From Halichondria panicea (taxonomy: Eukaryota; Porifera; Demospongiae; Suberitida; Halichondriidae), in assembly GCF_963675165.1 (NCBI RefSeq), contig NC_087384.1, forward strand, positions 1,634,501 through 1,698,500: a stretch of DNA of 64,000 nucleotides, read 5' to 3'. The notes under the pieces are model-generated. The model saw only the letters and a list, made by a program, of their open reading frames with translations. It made no database searches and was not told where the DNA came from. The position numbers were made by a program, and so were the translations under genes. Below, one piece after another: positions 35,401 through 49,900 of this stretch. Every line of letters begins with the position of its first letter. Within the stretch, counting starts at the first letter, position 1.

Positions 35401-38400
35401 CCTTTTAGAGCTAAATTCTATTACTTTTTAACATCAGCAGATTGTATGGCAGTCAGGACAGGTAATAAGCATGCTGTATAATCCTTTGTAGTTTTAGCCA
35501 CACCCTATAACGCGGAGTGTTTCACGTAAACATTTTTGTTTCTAATCCCTCTTATTGTTCTATATGTATCTATATCTATGGTATAACATACTACTGCTCA
35601 TGTACTACATGTACAGTCGGGTCGGTCCCCTCTCTGGTCAGCCAGTTACAATGGTCACCTGAAGTGTGTGGAACTTCTAATCAATGCTGGAGCCAATGTT
35701 GATATGCAAGAAGAGGTGAGTGTATCTAGCTATACACATCTCAGAGATTAGCTAGTCATAGAGTTTCCTCTGTCATGTCCTGGTTGTCATTCAAAGTGCG
35801 CTCTATGTGAGACATTTATTGCCCATCTGTATGTGGTTTTTGAAAAAGACAATAGTAGGGTGTGTTTAATTGCTCATACCGCTGTTAGTATTGTATTCTC
35901 ATCATAAGCATTAATTCTGTACCATTTGTTTCTGTGTCCTGGACCTGCACATGTTATTTGCTTTTAAGAATCGTGATCTTTACCCATCATTCACTTTTCT
36001 ATGTACTTGTAGGTTAATTGCGCAACTGTATATGGTTTTTGAAAGGCAATTACGTACGTGCTAGATAAAATCTGTGCTGGTATTGTCTCTTAAATGGATC
36101 AGTAAGAATATTACATGTACCGTATATGCTCGATAAAGGCCGCACTCAAATAGTAGCCTCCCTTGCTAGGATTCATTCACTTTTCTATGTACATGTAGAT
36201 GAATTATTATAATTGGGCAACTGTATATGGTTTTTGAAAGACAATTACTTACGTGCTAGATAAAATCTGTGCTGATATTATATCTTATGGATCAGCAAGA
36301 ATATTCGTTGTGTTCTATGTTATTAGCCTAAATGTCCCTCCGGGAGGAAACGTCTGCATAAACTACCTACTATACTAAGAATAGTCCTATTTATTTAAGA
36401 GCCTGGAATTTCTGAACGCCCACTAATTATTGCTTCCGGTATACTTGCAACGGTGCATTAACTAGTACGTGAAGTGTATTTGCTCAAACCGTGCAAGCTC
36501 CTTGTATATAATAATGTATATATTCACTCTAATACAGGACAACTGGACTGCTCTCCACGCAGCCAGTAGCAATGGACATGATGAGGTGGTGAGGGTCCTC
36601 TTAGCAGCCAAGGCTACAGTCAACACTCAGAGCAAGGTCAGTTACAGTAATTGATTTCAGAGCCAAAAATTATATGATATAGTGGCGCACCTTTTAGAAC
36701 CAAACATTCAGACCAATCCAAACTTGCGTTTAAAATAGTCATGGCGGTGCTTATGTGGTTTGTTTTTCGTATAGATATGTAGGTCTACGGTTTGGTTTTT
36801 GGCCTCTGTGTTTTACAGCTGCATCTATAATAGAGGATGCACGTAATAGTTAGAGCTGCAAGATTCTGCTGATTAGACTTGGACTGTTGGCATTGATCCT
36901 TTTTAACAACAATCATCGTTGAGCATTACCCACTCTTCAGCAAAATTAAAAATATCGATCATTACCCACTCTTTCTCTGTGATTCTGCCTGCATGCAGCA
37001 AAACAAAAATGTTCATCTTGATAAAGCTAGCATTATGTTATGTAGCTTTGACACCTTCACCGAGGCATCAGCACCTGCGGGTGCTTTCATTTGTTTATAG
37101 TGATAGTGGCTGAGTTGCTTAGTCGACCTTTTAGAGCTTGATTCTCTTTATAATCAACATTAAAAGTGATCAATTTGCATATTGTATGGCAGTCAAGACA
37201 GGTAACGAGCATGCTGACTATAAGTTTTAGCCACACCCTATAACGCGAAGTGCTTCACATAAACGTTTTCGTTTCTAATCCCTCTTATTGTTCTACATGT
37301 ATCTATATCTATGGTGTAACATACTACTGCTCATGTACTACATATTCTAGTAATACGGTAAGCAGGTCGATATACGTTGTATCTGTTTTTTACAGCTCCA
37401 TCTATGGAGTAATTAATAAAGCATGCAGGTATTCTTCAAATGCATGCGTGTACGTAGGTTAGGGTTATAGTAGGCCAATAACTGTAAGGCAATTGCCTTA
37501 TAAGCGGTTGAAACACTTTGCGGTTATAATTTAGCGATCGCGCAGTTAGCTCTGCAGTAGAACGCTAGCTATTTGCAGCTGTAACCTTGCACTGTTTCGT
37601 GGTTTACCGTGCATGAGGCTGTATTTAGCCACTATCTACTAGCAATCACTCAAGTACTCTAGAGAAGTAATCCCATAGGAAATGTCAAGGTTGTAACAAG
37701 CTTGCTACAAGGTGGTTTGGTTGCAGAAAGTTTGTTACAACCTGGAAAACAGGTTGTAACAACCTTGCATTGTGGTTGTCATTCTGTACAATTGATTTAC
37801 AACCTTGTAAAATATATAGTTGCAGCAACATTGCGTTCTGGTTGCTCATTTTGCTGTTTACAACCTTGTAAAAGACATGGCAAGTGCACCCCAATTGGAA
37901 TTATTTTCATATCTTGAATGTCAGCTGTCTAGCTTTTAAAGAGCAGGACAGACCTACTGCATACTAGTTTAGCTAACTCAGACTACTCTATAATAGAACA
38001 ACTAGATGTTTAGGTTTACAAGCCAAAATGAATGACACATCTATTGGTATCTCTTGGTGAGGTGGATCGAAGAGGAGTCAGTAGGAATCATGCCCTCCTC
38101 CAATGTGCACCAAGTTGCTGTAGCTGTCGTGAGACTGCAATGGTTGGCCAAGAAGTACTATGATGCCAACATTTTAAAGATGTTCAGTAAGTAGCATTCA
38201 TGATATTAAAAGCCAGCCAAACGAGTGCTGCAAACTGCGCGCGCTGTGTTAATGCCTAGCCTTGCTATGTCATGCTTTCTATCAAAAGTAGTGTTATAGT
38301 ACTAGAGACTTAGTATAGGGGGAATTAAGCTTTTTTCAATTTGAATTTGAAAGTGAATAATCTCTCTATATATATATAGGGGTATGTCTGCAAGAGCTCA

Positions 38401-41400
38401 CACAATTAATGGCTACTAAATAGCTAGGTAGCTAGTAAAAAGCTAGCGCTTTAGTGTAGGACTATAACTCATAAGTTGAATAGAAACTTTTATGCAAACA
38501 AGTGATGCTACGAAAGCTGCAACAGCTTTCAATGTGAGTCAAACTAGCCATAACTCAAGAAAGAAGCTTTAGTTTGTAATCTACGAATCAAAATCCAAGA
38601 GAATGTGGCTATAGAAGCCTATATATAGAAACTGTTAGTTTTTGTCGCATTGCAGCATTTACAGCCACAGTCACTGTCAGCTTTACCGTGTCCCTCTTGC
38701 GGCTACACGTACACCTGAGGCATAACAATGTTGAATGTACGTCTCAAAGATTTTGTACAAATCATCATCCCCTATACCTCTATAGTCCATCCCTCTTGCT
38801 CATCACAAAGCATATATAATTAGTGATAGATATGGTCCTATAATTATGACACTTATAATTATGCCAGCACGCAGAGAAAGCTGTGTAGTAAACCATGCAC
38901 TGGTTAATCGATGCAGTAAACGACAAATGTGCATCATGTCGCCGTGCCATGAGAAGGCAGCGTAGTGGTTTGAAACTCAATCAATCTCTCATCATTAATC
39001 GATACTCGAAGAGACTATAATATAGTTTGCTTAGTATTATACTTTGTAATACTATATATACTTTGTTCTGTTATTTATTTTTTATCTCACTCTTAATAGA
39101 TTTCACTGTTTAACTAGGTTGAAACTACCTTGTTGCAACCCTGTTAGTAACCAGATTGAAACCACCTTGTTGCAACCTTAATAACCAGGTTAAAACCACC
39201 TGGCTACAACCTTGAAACAAGCTTGAAACAATTTCAAATCCATGGTTCTGGCAAGGTTGCTGCAACCTTGCCACAACCTTGTAAGACTTGCTTGTTTGAA
39301 CCTTGCCACAAGGTAGTTATTTCTGTATGGGAAATAATTAATTAAGTTTACATCACTGACAAGCTCTAAGTCCGTTGTTTTTACTGTTGAAATTACTCAT
39401 GTCAACTTTTCTCTCTCCCTGCTGTGAAGCCAAAACAGTGAAGGACATTGGTTATTATGTACAGTAGAACCTCGCCAATCCGAATAGAGCGGGACCAGAC
39501 CCCATCCGAATACATGAAATTTCCGGATTAACAGATGTCATTAATTGATTATGAAATCATTAACGAAGACACTTTTGTACATGTATTATGATATTACTGT
39601 GGCCAGAAGGGAAGCTGCTAGCTAGAATAGTCTTTATCTCAACTTTCTCTCCAATACAGTTGAGTCTTGTGAGCTCTCTCTTCGTTTTCTTTGCAGTGGC
39701 CATTGTCTTGAGCAGTTTATCGATAAATGTAAAAAATGTATTGCTGATTCAGCTAAGCAATTTACATTGCGCATGCGCAGTACTCTATTCTACTGACAGC
39801 CCCTCCTCTTTTTCAGTTTGCCATTTTGTCTGGATTTGCGAGGTTTTGGATTAAAGGGGTCCGGATTAGCGAGGTTCTACTGTATCTAAATGCTATGGAT
39901 AAGCTGTACTGTTCAGAAACGTTTGTCCTTCAAACTGGCTTAGTATACTTTTAGACACCTTGACCTCCCATGACTTCATAGTAAGGGCTATTCCTTCTTG
40001 TAGAGTATTTTATTGTCGACCTTTTAGAGCTAAATTCTATTACTTTTTAACATCAGCAGATTGTATGGCAGTCAGGACAGGTAATGAGCATGCTGTATAA
40101 TCCTTTGTAGTTTTAGCCACACCCTATAACGCGGAGTGTTTCACGTAAACATTTTTGTTTCTAATCCCTCTTATTGTTCTATATGTATCTATATCTATGG
40201 TATAACATACTACTGCTCTGTACTACATGTACAGTCGGGCCACTCCCCTCTCTGGTTTGCCAGTTACCATGGTCACCTGAAGTGTGTGGAACTTTTAATC
40301 AATGCTGGAGCCAATGTTGATATGCAAGATGAGGTGAGTGTATCTAACTGTACACATCTCAGAGATTTAGTCATACAGTTTCCTCTGTCATGTCCTGGTT
40401 GTCATTCAAAGTGCGCTCTATGTGAGACATTAATTTTATTGCCCATCTGTATGTGATTTTTGAAAAAGACAATAGTAGGGTGTGTTTAATTGCTCATACC
40501 GCTGTTAGTATTGTATTCTCATAAGCATTAATTCTGTACCATTTTGTTTCTGTGTCCTGGACCTGCGCATGTTTGCTTTTAAGAATCGTGATCTTTACCC
40601 ATCATTCACTTTTCTATGTACATGTAGGTTAATTGCGCAACTGTATATGGTTTTTGAAAGGCAATTACGTACGTGCTAGATAAAATCTGTGCTGGTATTG
40701 TCTCTTAAATGGATCAGTAAGAATATTACATGTACCGTATATGCTCGATCAGAGGCCGCTCTTGTATAAAGGCCGCACTCAAATAGTAGCCTCCCTTGCT
40801 AGGATTCATTCACTTTTATATGTACATGTAAGTGAATTATTATAATTGGGCAACTGCATATGGTTTTTGAAAGACAATTACTTACGTGCTAGATAAAATC
40901 TGTGCTGATATTATCTCTTATGGATCAGCAAGAATATTCGTTGTGTTCTATGTTATTAGCCTAAATGTCCCTCCGGGAGGAAACGTCTGCATAAACTGCC
41001 TACTACACTAAGAATAGTCCTATTTATTTAAGAGCCTGGAATTTCCGAACACCCACTAATTATTACTTCCGGTATACTTGCAACGGTGCATTAACTAGTA
41101 CGTGAAGTGTATTTGCTCAAACCGTGCAAGCTCCTTGTATATAATAATGTATATATTCACTCTAATACAGGACAACCTGACAGCTCTCCACGCAGCCAGT
41201 GACAATGGACATGATGAGGTGGTGAGGGTCCTCTTAGCAGCCAAGGCTACAGTCAACACTCAAGACAAGGTCAGTTACAGTAATTGATTTCAGAGCCAAA
41301 AATTATATGATATAGTGGCGTACCTTTTAGAACCAAACATTCACTCAGACCAATCCAAACTTGCGTTTAAAATAGTCATGGCGGTGCTTATGTGGTTTGT

Positions 41401-43844
41401 TTTTCGTATAGATATGTAGGTCTACGGTTTGGTTTTTGGCCTCTGTGTTTTACAGCTGCATCTATAATAGAGGATGCACGTAATAGTTAGAGCTGCAAGA
41501 TTCTGCTGATTAGACTTGGACTGTTGGCATTGATCCTTTTTAACAACAATCATCGTCGAGCATTACCCACTCTTCAGCAAAATTAAAAATATCGATCATT
41601 ATACCCACTCTTTCTCTGTGATTCTGCCTGCATGCAGCAAAACAAAAATGTTCATCTTGATAAAGCTAGCATTATGTTATGTAGCTTTGACACCTTCACC
41701 GAGGCATCAGCACCCGCGGGTGCTTTCATTTGTTTATAGTGATAGTGGCTGAGTTGCTTAGTCGACCTTTTAAGCTTGATTCTCTTTATAATCAACATTA
41801 AAAGTGATCAATTCGCATATTGTATGGCAGTCAAGACAGGTAACGAGCATGCTGACTATAAATGTAGTTTTAGCCACACCCTATAATGCGAAGTGCTTCA
41901 CATAAACGTTTTCGTTTCTAATCCCTCTTATTGTTCTACATGTATCTATATCTATGGTGTAACATACTACTGCTCATGTACTACATATTCTAGTAGTACG
42001 GTAAGCAGGTCGATATATGTTGTATCTGTTTTTTACAGCTCCATCTATGGAGTAATTAATAAAGCATGCTCATCAAATGCATGCGCGTACGTAGGTTAGG
42101 GTTAGTAGGCCAATAACTATAAGGCAATTGCCTTATAAGCGTTGACAAGAGTTCATTAGGAAGAGTATGCAACTCTAATAGACGTACTGTACACAAAAAG
42201 CATTCCTCCAGACCTACGTCACAGATACTAGCTGTTGTAACCGCAACTAGCAGGAAAGGCAATGAATAAAAATCAGTAACTATATTCATTGCCTTTTTCT
42301 AACTGGCAGTTGTAAATGAATAACATTAGTGATAATTATCACAATCATATCTTTTGTTTACACTGGCAAACACTTGTTTTATAACGTACTGCTCATGTAC
42401 TACATGTACAGTGGGGTCAGTCCCCTCTCTGGGCAGCCAGTTACAATGGTCACCTGAAGTGTGTGGAACTTCTAATTGATGCTGGAGCCAATGTTGATAT
42501 TCAAGAAGAGGTGAGTGTATCTAGCTGTACACATCTCAGAGATTAGCTAGTCATAAAGTTTCCTCTGTCATGTCCTGGTTGTGTGTCGTGAGGTGTATCA
42601 ACCTAAAACGTGGTCTGTGAGCTGATGTGTGTGTGTGTTCACCTGCTCACCACTCCTCACTTGACTCTGTACAGGAAGGAACCACTGCGCTGTTCATAGC
42701 TTCTCGGAATGGTCACTTGAGGGTAGTTGAAGTGTTGATTGCAGCTATGGCTCAGGTGGACATGCAACAGAAGGTGAGGTTTAATTGCTCATAATTAATA
42801 GTATGGCTAAGAGTGCAATATGGGATTAATAGCACGAGTAACAAGCAATGGCAAGGATACTAATTGCATGAGGCGTAGCCAAGTCCTCTTAACCTTGCCA
42901 GCGTATTCGAAAACAACCCGTTGTCAAATACAGTGTGCAATTACTTGACAGGTAATTTCACGCTGTCGATGACGACGTGCAATTACTTGACCGGATGTGA
43001 TACGGGAGATTAATTGCTGTACACTCTCCAGTCGCTTATAGCACATCATATAATTATAATACCTAATAAGCTTTTAGCTCTGCTTTTAAGATTCATAATC
43101 CTTACCTATCATTCACAGTGCGCTTCTATGTGATTGCATATCTGTATGTGCATGGTTTATGAAAAAGACAATAGCAGGGTTCTGCCTACAGTGGTCGTTT
43201 AGGTAAGCTGCGACCACCACTAGATATTTTCCGACCACCACTTAGCCTTTCCGACCACTGCTTTACATTCTACAAGTACTGGCTAGTCCAGTTTAGCTGC
43301 TAGTACAGTCTTCGCTTGGTAACCCTTCGCTTACCAGTTTTACTGTCTTGATGTGCCTTATATATATATAGAGCTAACTATTAATTGAACTCTACTGCGC
43401 ATGACCAGAACAATTAATTGAAGCTGCATGGCTTTGTTGAGTTCGAGGAGTACTATACTGCAGCTAGCTAGCTAGCTATACTGTAACTCTGCCTTAAAAC
43501 AGGGAGTTGGACCACCTGCTAAGGGAAAGACAAGCTAGAGAGTGAGCAACTGGGTGCAGTTAATACTTCCAAGTACTGATTATGACCCTGTGATGAAGAA
43601 ATCTTAGTATAGCACCATACTGTACTGATGCAAGTACAACAATGTACATATATAATTATTTCAGCTGTATACTTACATGGCTTACAACAAATGCTGCATG
43701 TTCAAATTTGTGTCCCCCTCCCCGTACACACCCCCTGCATGGGCGAATTTTCCCCCATCATTTTTAACCACCTCTCAAAATTCCTGGGCAGAACCCTGCA
43801 ATAGTACGGTGTGGTAAAGATCTGTTATGGCCTGTGTGTGTGTG

Positions 43845-43904
<60 letters not shown>

Positions 43905-46900
43905 TGGACTGCTACAGCTGCTGAAAGATCAATGAAGTGCAGGTATGAGGTTCTATAGGCTTCTAGTAACTGTATTTTAATATCTGCTTGATTCTCGAGT
44001 TATGCTTAGTTTTGCTTACTTGGAATGCCATTGCAGCCTTTTCAGAAGAGTGCGCAGAATAACTTGTCCACGGAGTGTTGCTACTCTACTTAGTAGTAGC
44101 TCTAGCTGCACTAGAACGCTGTAGCTATTTGTAGCTGCAAGGGTGAGAAGAGAGCTGCAAGGCTCTGCTGATGCAGCCATTTATTTTAGACTTGGACTTT
44201 TGGCATTGATCGTTTTTAATAAGAATCATGGTCGATCATTACCCACTCTTTGAGTTTCCTTGTGTTTCTTGATTTTGCCTTTGCTGCATCAAAATTAAAA
44301 ATGTTCATCATGGTCATTATAATGATAGCATTTTTAAGCTATTAGTAGCATTATATGTTATGTAGCTTTGACACCTCCACCGAGGCATCAACACTCACGG
44401 TGCTTTCATTATCCAAGCTCGGTCCCTGGTCGAGTTCTTTCTAAAATAACACTAGGTCGGCAACTGGGCCTAGTATCTATAGCCAAGGTGATAGTGAAAA
44501 TGCGCAACTGAGTTCCCCAGAATCTGGGGAATTCGTTTTACGCTAGTTTGTAACATTTTACCGATCACCGGGACATGGTGAGGAGGAAACTCTATGACTG
44601 GACGATTGTTTTAGAAACTGTAGCATGGCGAGTAGTGTATGTATTATCGAGTACACATGTCATGCACATGAGACGAGGACTTCTATGCTATCCCCAGGAA
44701 GAAAGCTTGAGAAAACTATATTAAGTAGATACTTTTCAATTCTAGCATCTAAAAGTCTTTCAAGCCATTGACGTTACTGTTTCCATATTTATGCCATTGC
44801 TAGGTTAGCATCCAAGCTAGATGATGTTGATGACCACACCCTTAGGTATATTTTTGTTGTTTAGGGGTGCTCAACTCATGCTTGAGGCGCACCTTGGTTG
44901 TACGTAGTTGACCTATACTTATTCACTTGTCTCTGTACAGAATGGGAGCACAGCATTGCACATAGCCTGTCTGAATGGTCACTGTGAAGTGGTGGAATGC
45001 TTAGTTGAGAGAGCCCACTGTGACACCAGTGAGTTTCTATGTACATGCATGTACATAATTATATTATGCCTCGGTCTGCATGCAGCAATGCAAAAATGTT
45101 CATCATGATATAATGTTTGTTATTGTCAAGGGCATATGAAGAGAAGAGGGCATGCAACTCACAATGTATACTGTGTGTGCGTCAGCAGGATATGCTGCTG
45201 TGATTAAGATTTAGCCAGCTGCCCACTAGTAAACAGAGTAAAAACAAGAGTATAAAGTGCGTGCACGTGCAATAAATTCTTCACAATTCTTAGACATAAA
45301 CTCCCTCCATTTATAATACGATAGATTGTTGTCGCACGCCCTCTTCTTTTCATACGCCCTTGCTATTGCATGTAGTTTTATGTTATGCCTCCACCGAGGC
45401 GTCAGTACCTGCTGTGCTTTCATTCTGATAGTGCCGCTTACACTACTTTAACCCCCCCCCCCATAGACATAATTATAGCAACTATATAGCTGTGACAACA
45501 TTGCATGTAACCATAGGGCCAAGTGCCGTTTCCTAGTTGCATGCAACAACCGCTATAATTAATCATGTGCTCGCTCGTACTGGCCTCATAATTAGTATAT
45601 CAGACAGTTCAGTTAAGTAGAATGATTGTGAAATAAGCAAGAGTCAGCCTCATAGCATTGTTTGCGTCCATATGAACTGTTTATACTGTTTTTACTCTGT
45701 GGAATCAATTTTGTCTTATTTCAGTTGTAAAAATGAATAAAGGCCAGACTCCCCTCCACATTGCTTGCGTCGGTGGACACAAAGATGTGGTACAGTACAT
45801 GGTGGAGAGAGCCCACTGTGACACCAGTGAGTGTGATGATCCAGTTAGTAGTACCGTATTAGTCACATGACTGGTTTGCATATAGCCCTTACAAACAAAC
45901 AAAACAAGATACACATTTTTTAGGCCGTAGCTACAGCAACAGTGGAGTGTAATTATTTATATGTTTGTTATAGTATCGCTGACCTTATGTGCAGGTGTAA
46001 CTGATGCTGGAGGCAGGACTCCACTTGACTATGCAATACAGGAGGGTCATACTGAAACCATCGAATATCTTCAGTCTCTTGGGGCACCATCTGCTGCTCC
46101 CAGTCAGAGCACCGACCCTCCCGTCGGCCAGCAGCCTCAAGGTACATATATACAGTTAGTGGTATATAGAGCAGGCAGTGCCGTAGTGTATGCTGCATGC
46201 GTGCATGAATAACAATCATAAATGCATGCACTGTGTTTATTGTATATCACTCTTCTGCATGGTTTCTTTATTATGTTACATGTACATTATCCTATTTCTG
46301 CATACATGATCAGTATACTATGATGTACAGTACTGTTTTTACTCTGTGCAGGGTTGTTGAACAAGCTACAATCACCCGCTATTCAACAGTCAGAGCGCAT
46401 ATCTCGAACAAACATGATTAATACTCTACAGAAATATATAGGCATCACTCGAAAAAAAGCTAAACAATTGTTTTCTTGGAGAAGCAAAGAAAGTAAGTTA
46501 TGTACATGACTGTTTGCATGTATTATGTACTTTGATGTGTGGTGCTCCACGCGTGCTTGACTGCAAGAACATTTACTAGTTAGAAAAGGTAACGCTGTAT
46601 GTTCAGTTAGGGTACTGCTATAATATCAACACAGAAAAGGAGTACCTCAAAAACAAGAGTGATCAAATCCTGGCCGAGCGCGAAGGACTGCTACCTCTAG
46701 GGAGTAAGGAACTGTACGTGTCATATAATTATGATATGAACCCAACTTAGGTTATCAAGATGTTATATTGTCTCCTCATCTACCAACTGGAAACATAAGT
46801 CAACCGCAAGAATCCAAACACAGTTTCGGTGAGTGTATATACCTTTACTGTATAGCACAACATTTTCGAGGCACTTATATTTTGTGGAATGGCCTCTAAA

Positions 46901-49900
46901 GCACGTTGAATAAATTCTGTGAGTTGACTGCTTACCGGAAGCATTCTCAGGCTACGCTTTTAATCTTTGCACGTTATAGCAGATAATTCTAATGTTCGTG
47001 TACGAGTGCTAACCCACGAAAACAGTAAGCCCCTCGAAAATTGTGCACTATAGTAGAACCTCGCTAATGCAAAGAGCCGGATATATGACATTTCAATTAC
47101 ATGAAGTTTCGGATTATCATTAATTGATTATGAATATCATTAAAGAAGATGTATTATGATAATACTGTGGCCAGAAGGGAAGCTGCTAGCTAGAAAAGTC
47201 TTTTATATCTCAACTTCTCTCCAATAAATTAGTACCCTAAAAACATCTGAAAAACGCTAAAATTACTACCCGTCTATAATAGTAACCTGAGGTATGTGTA
47301 TTGCCTTTCAGAATGACTGCTTTTTGCATGTGCACTCTATTTTTCCTTTCCTCCGCTCAGATTTCCCTGGTGTTGAAGCTGTAGCCCACACTCACGTGAT
47401 TGTCACCAACTCATCCCAAACCTTCGTCTGGGATGGCCATGGGTTCAAACTTCACATACCTCAGGACTCTCTGCCAGCTGGTGTTGACCAATGTCGACTA
47501 GACATCATGGCCAGTGTAGCTGGACGTTACCAGTTTCCTGACAATCTCCAGTTGGTCAGCGGTGTATTCTGGTTGCGTCCTCATCCCCCAGATCCATTCC
47601 AGAAGCTGCTGACAGTCGAAATACAGCACTGTGCGAAGATGACCGGCTCCACCAAGCTCTCATTTGTAAAAGCACTTTGCTCCCAGGAGAGTCTGCCCTA
47701 CACATTCAAGCAGCTCGAAAGACGTGGCTTGTTCGCTGATCAGACATCGTACGGTTCACTGGAGCTGTCTCGGTTCAGTGGACTGGCGGTGACAGGAGAG
47801 GATGTGGAGAGAGTGTACACTGCCAGCCTCTACTACCTTGGCTCAGAGCTGCATAGCAGGGAAATACATTTTGTTGTCAGCTGGAATGATGCGATTCATA
47901 GAACAGTAAGTGGACAATATTATTACACAACAGCAATTTACTGTTGTCTATGTACACTGTACAGCGTGTAAGTGAGGAGTATTCCTCTAAAGAAGCCATT
48001 CTCGGACTGAATCATATCGTTGAGTTTGAAGACGACAGAATAACACTAGATGTTCCTAATGATGGTGCTGAAGTCAGTGGAGGGTGGAGAATAACGCCGA
48101 TGTTTCATCCTACGGTAGTTAATTATACATGTACTTATAATTATTACATCATTTCTATATAGGTAATGAAGAAGCATGTTGATCAGTTCAAACCTGGGCA
48201 GTCAATTCCGCACTGCCACTTAAATGCTGAGCTGACAAGCAACGATGAGATGTCTCCTCCCAAGCTACTCCACCAGGTCAAGTTAGTGGGTGCAAAGGAT
48301 CCCTTCAAATTTATCACTCTTAACCTGGTCCTCCAACGAACTCTTCCAGGTCAGAACACACCATATGATTAATGTGTCACGCTTTCAGTATGCAATACTC
48401 AGTATATGCATGGTTTCTGTGTCGAATGGTATAGCAGCATTTCATTGAATAAATTTCATGGTTGACTGCTTACCGGAAGCAGTCCCAGGCCCCACCGTCA
48501 ATGTTTGCACGTTGTAGTAATAAGTTTTGTGTAGCATTGCTAACCTACTAAAACAGCGAAAATTAAGCCCTTTGAAACTACATGTATACGGAGGGTTATT
48601 TAACCGAATAGCCGCGGTTATGATTTCATACGTAGTACCGCCCACCGCGGAACCAAAATCTAATTAATTTTAAATTACTTTCATTATCAGCTCCTAGCAA
48701 AGAAAGATGCGTAGCTAAGAAGCAGTAGTAGTTTTCTGCAGGCAACTTTGTTGCAAACTAGTCTAGAATAGCTACTCTGCCAGGATCTCTAAGTTTTGAA
48801 CGGAGGAGTATACCAGCCAAGGCCCCAGCGAAGGATCATTTCACAAGTAAGCTCTGTGTGTGTATAGCGATCATCATTTTCCTAGTTCAGCCTTTAGAAG
48901 CCTTTTGAGCTGATTTAATATGCTTGTCCACCTACCTAGATAGCCTCTGAGTGTGTGAAATATACTGGAAGAATAGCTTTGTGAGTTTAGAGCCTGTTTT
49001 TAGAGTGTAGTCGACAACGTTTGATATTCAAATTATTTTCTCTTTTTCAGCATTCACCTCTAGCAAAGAAAGATGCATAACTTGGAAACAGTGACAGTTT
49101 TCTTTATTCAACTTCTTACTAAAGTAGTCTACAGTAGTTACTGTGTCAGGATCTCCTGGTTTCCAACGAAACAGTCAACCAGCCAAGGGCCAGAGCAAGG
49201 GATCACTTCAGAGGTAAGCTTTGTGTGCGTATATAGCAAGCATTATGTAGCTAGTATAAGCCTTCAGAAGCCTCTGAGCTGATTTAATATGCTTATGCAC
49301 TTGCCTAGATAGCTTATGAGTGTGTAAAGTATACTGGTGTAGAAGCTGAGTTAGTTTAGAGCCTGTTTTTAGAGTGTAGTGTACAGTGTTTGATATTCAA
49401 TTTATTTGTTTCAGTGTGGCAAAGAAAGATGCACCCCTTAGTAACAGTAACAGTTCTCTTCAAGCTACCTTGTAGTTCTATCTGAACAGTCGAAGAGTCA
49501 ACCAGCCAAGGACAGAGCGAGAGATTACTTTAGAGGTAAGCTTTGTGTGCGTATGTTTTTAGCTGATAATACTATACGCTTGCCTACGTAGCTTGTAAAG
49601 TATCTTGCTCCAGCAGTGTGTTGAAGCCCGAGTTTAAAATACAGAAGCCTATATATGTACGCTCAGCAGTGTTGCAATGTAAAGGTGTTATGCTTAGCTA
49701 TCTGTTGGTCTCATCCACAATGTATTCTGTTAATAGCTGCATGTGTATTCACTATTGGTGCCCGCGTGTGTGCGTGTGTGTGTGTGTATGTGTGTGCGTG
49801 CCCGCCCGTGCGTGCGTGTGTGCCCCCTGTGTGTGCCTGTGGCATGATACTTTATGTTGCTAACAATTTACATTATCAGTGCTGCCAAAAGTTAATTCTT

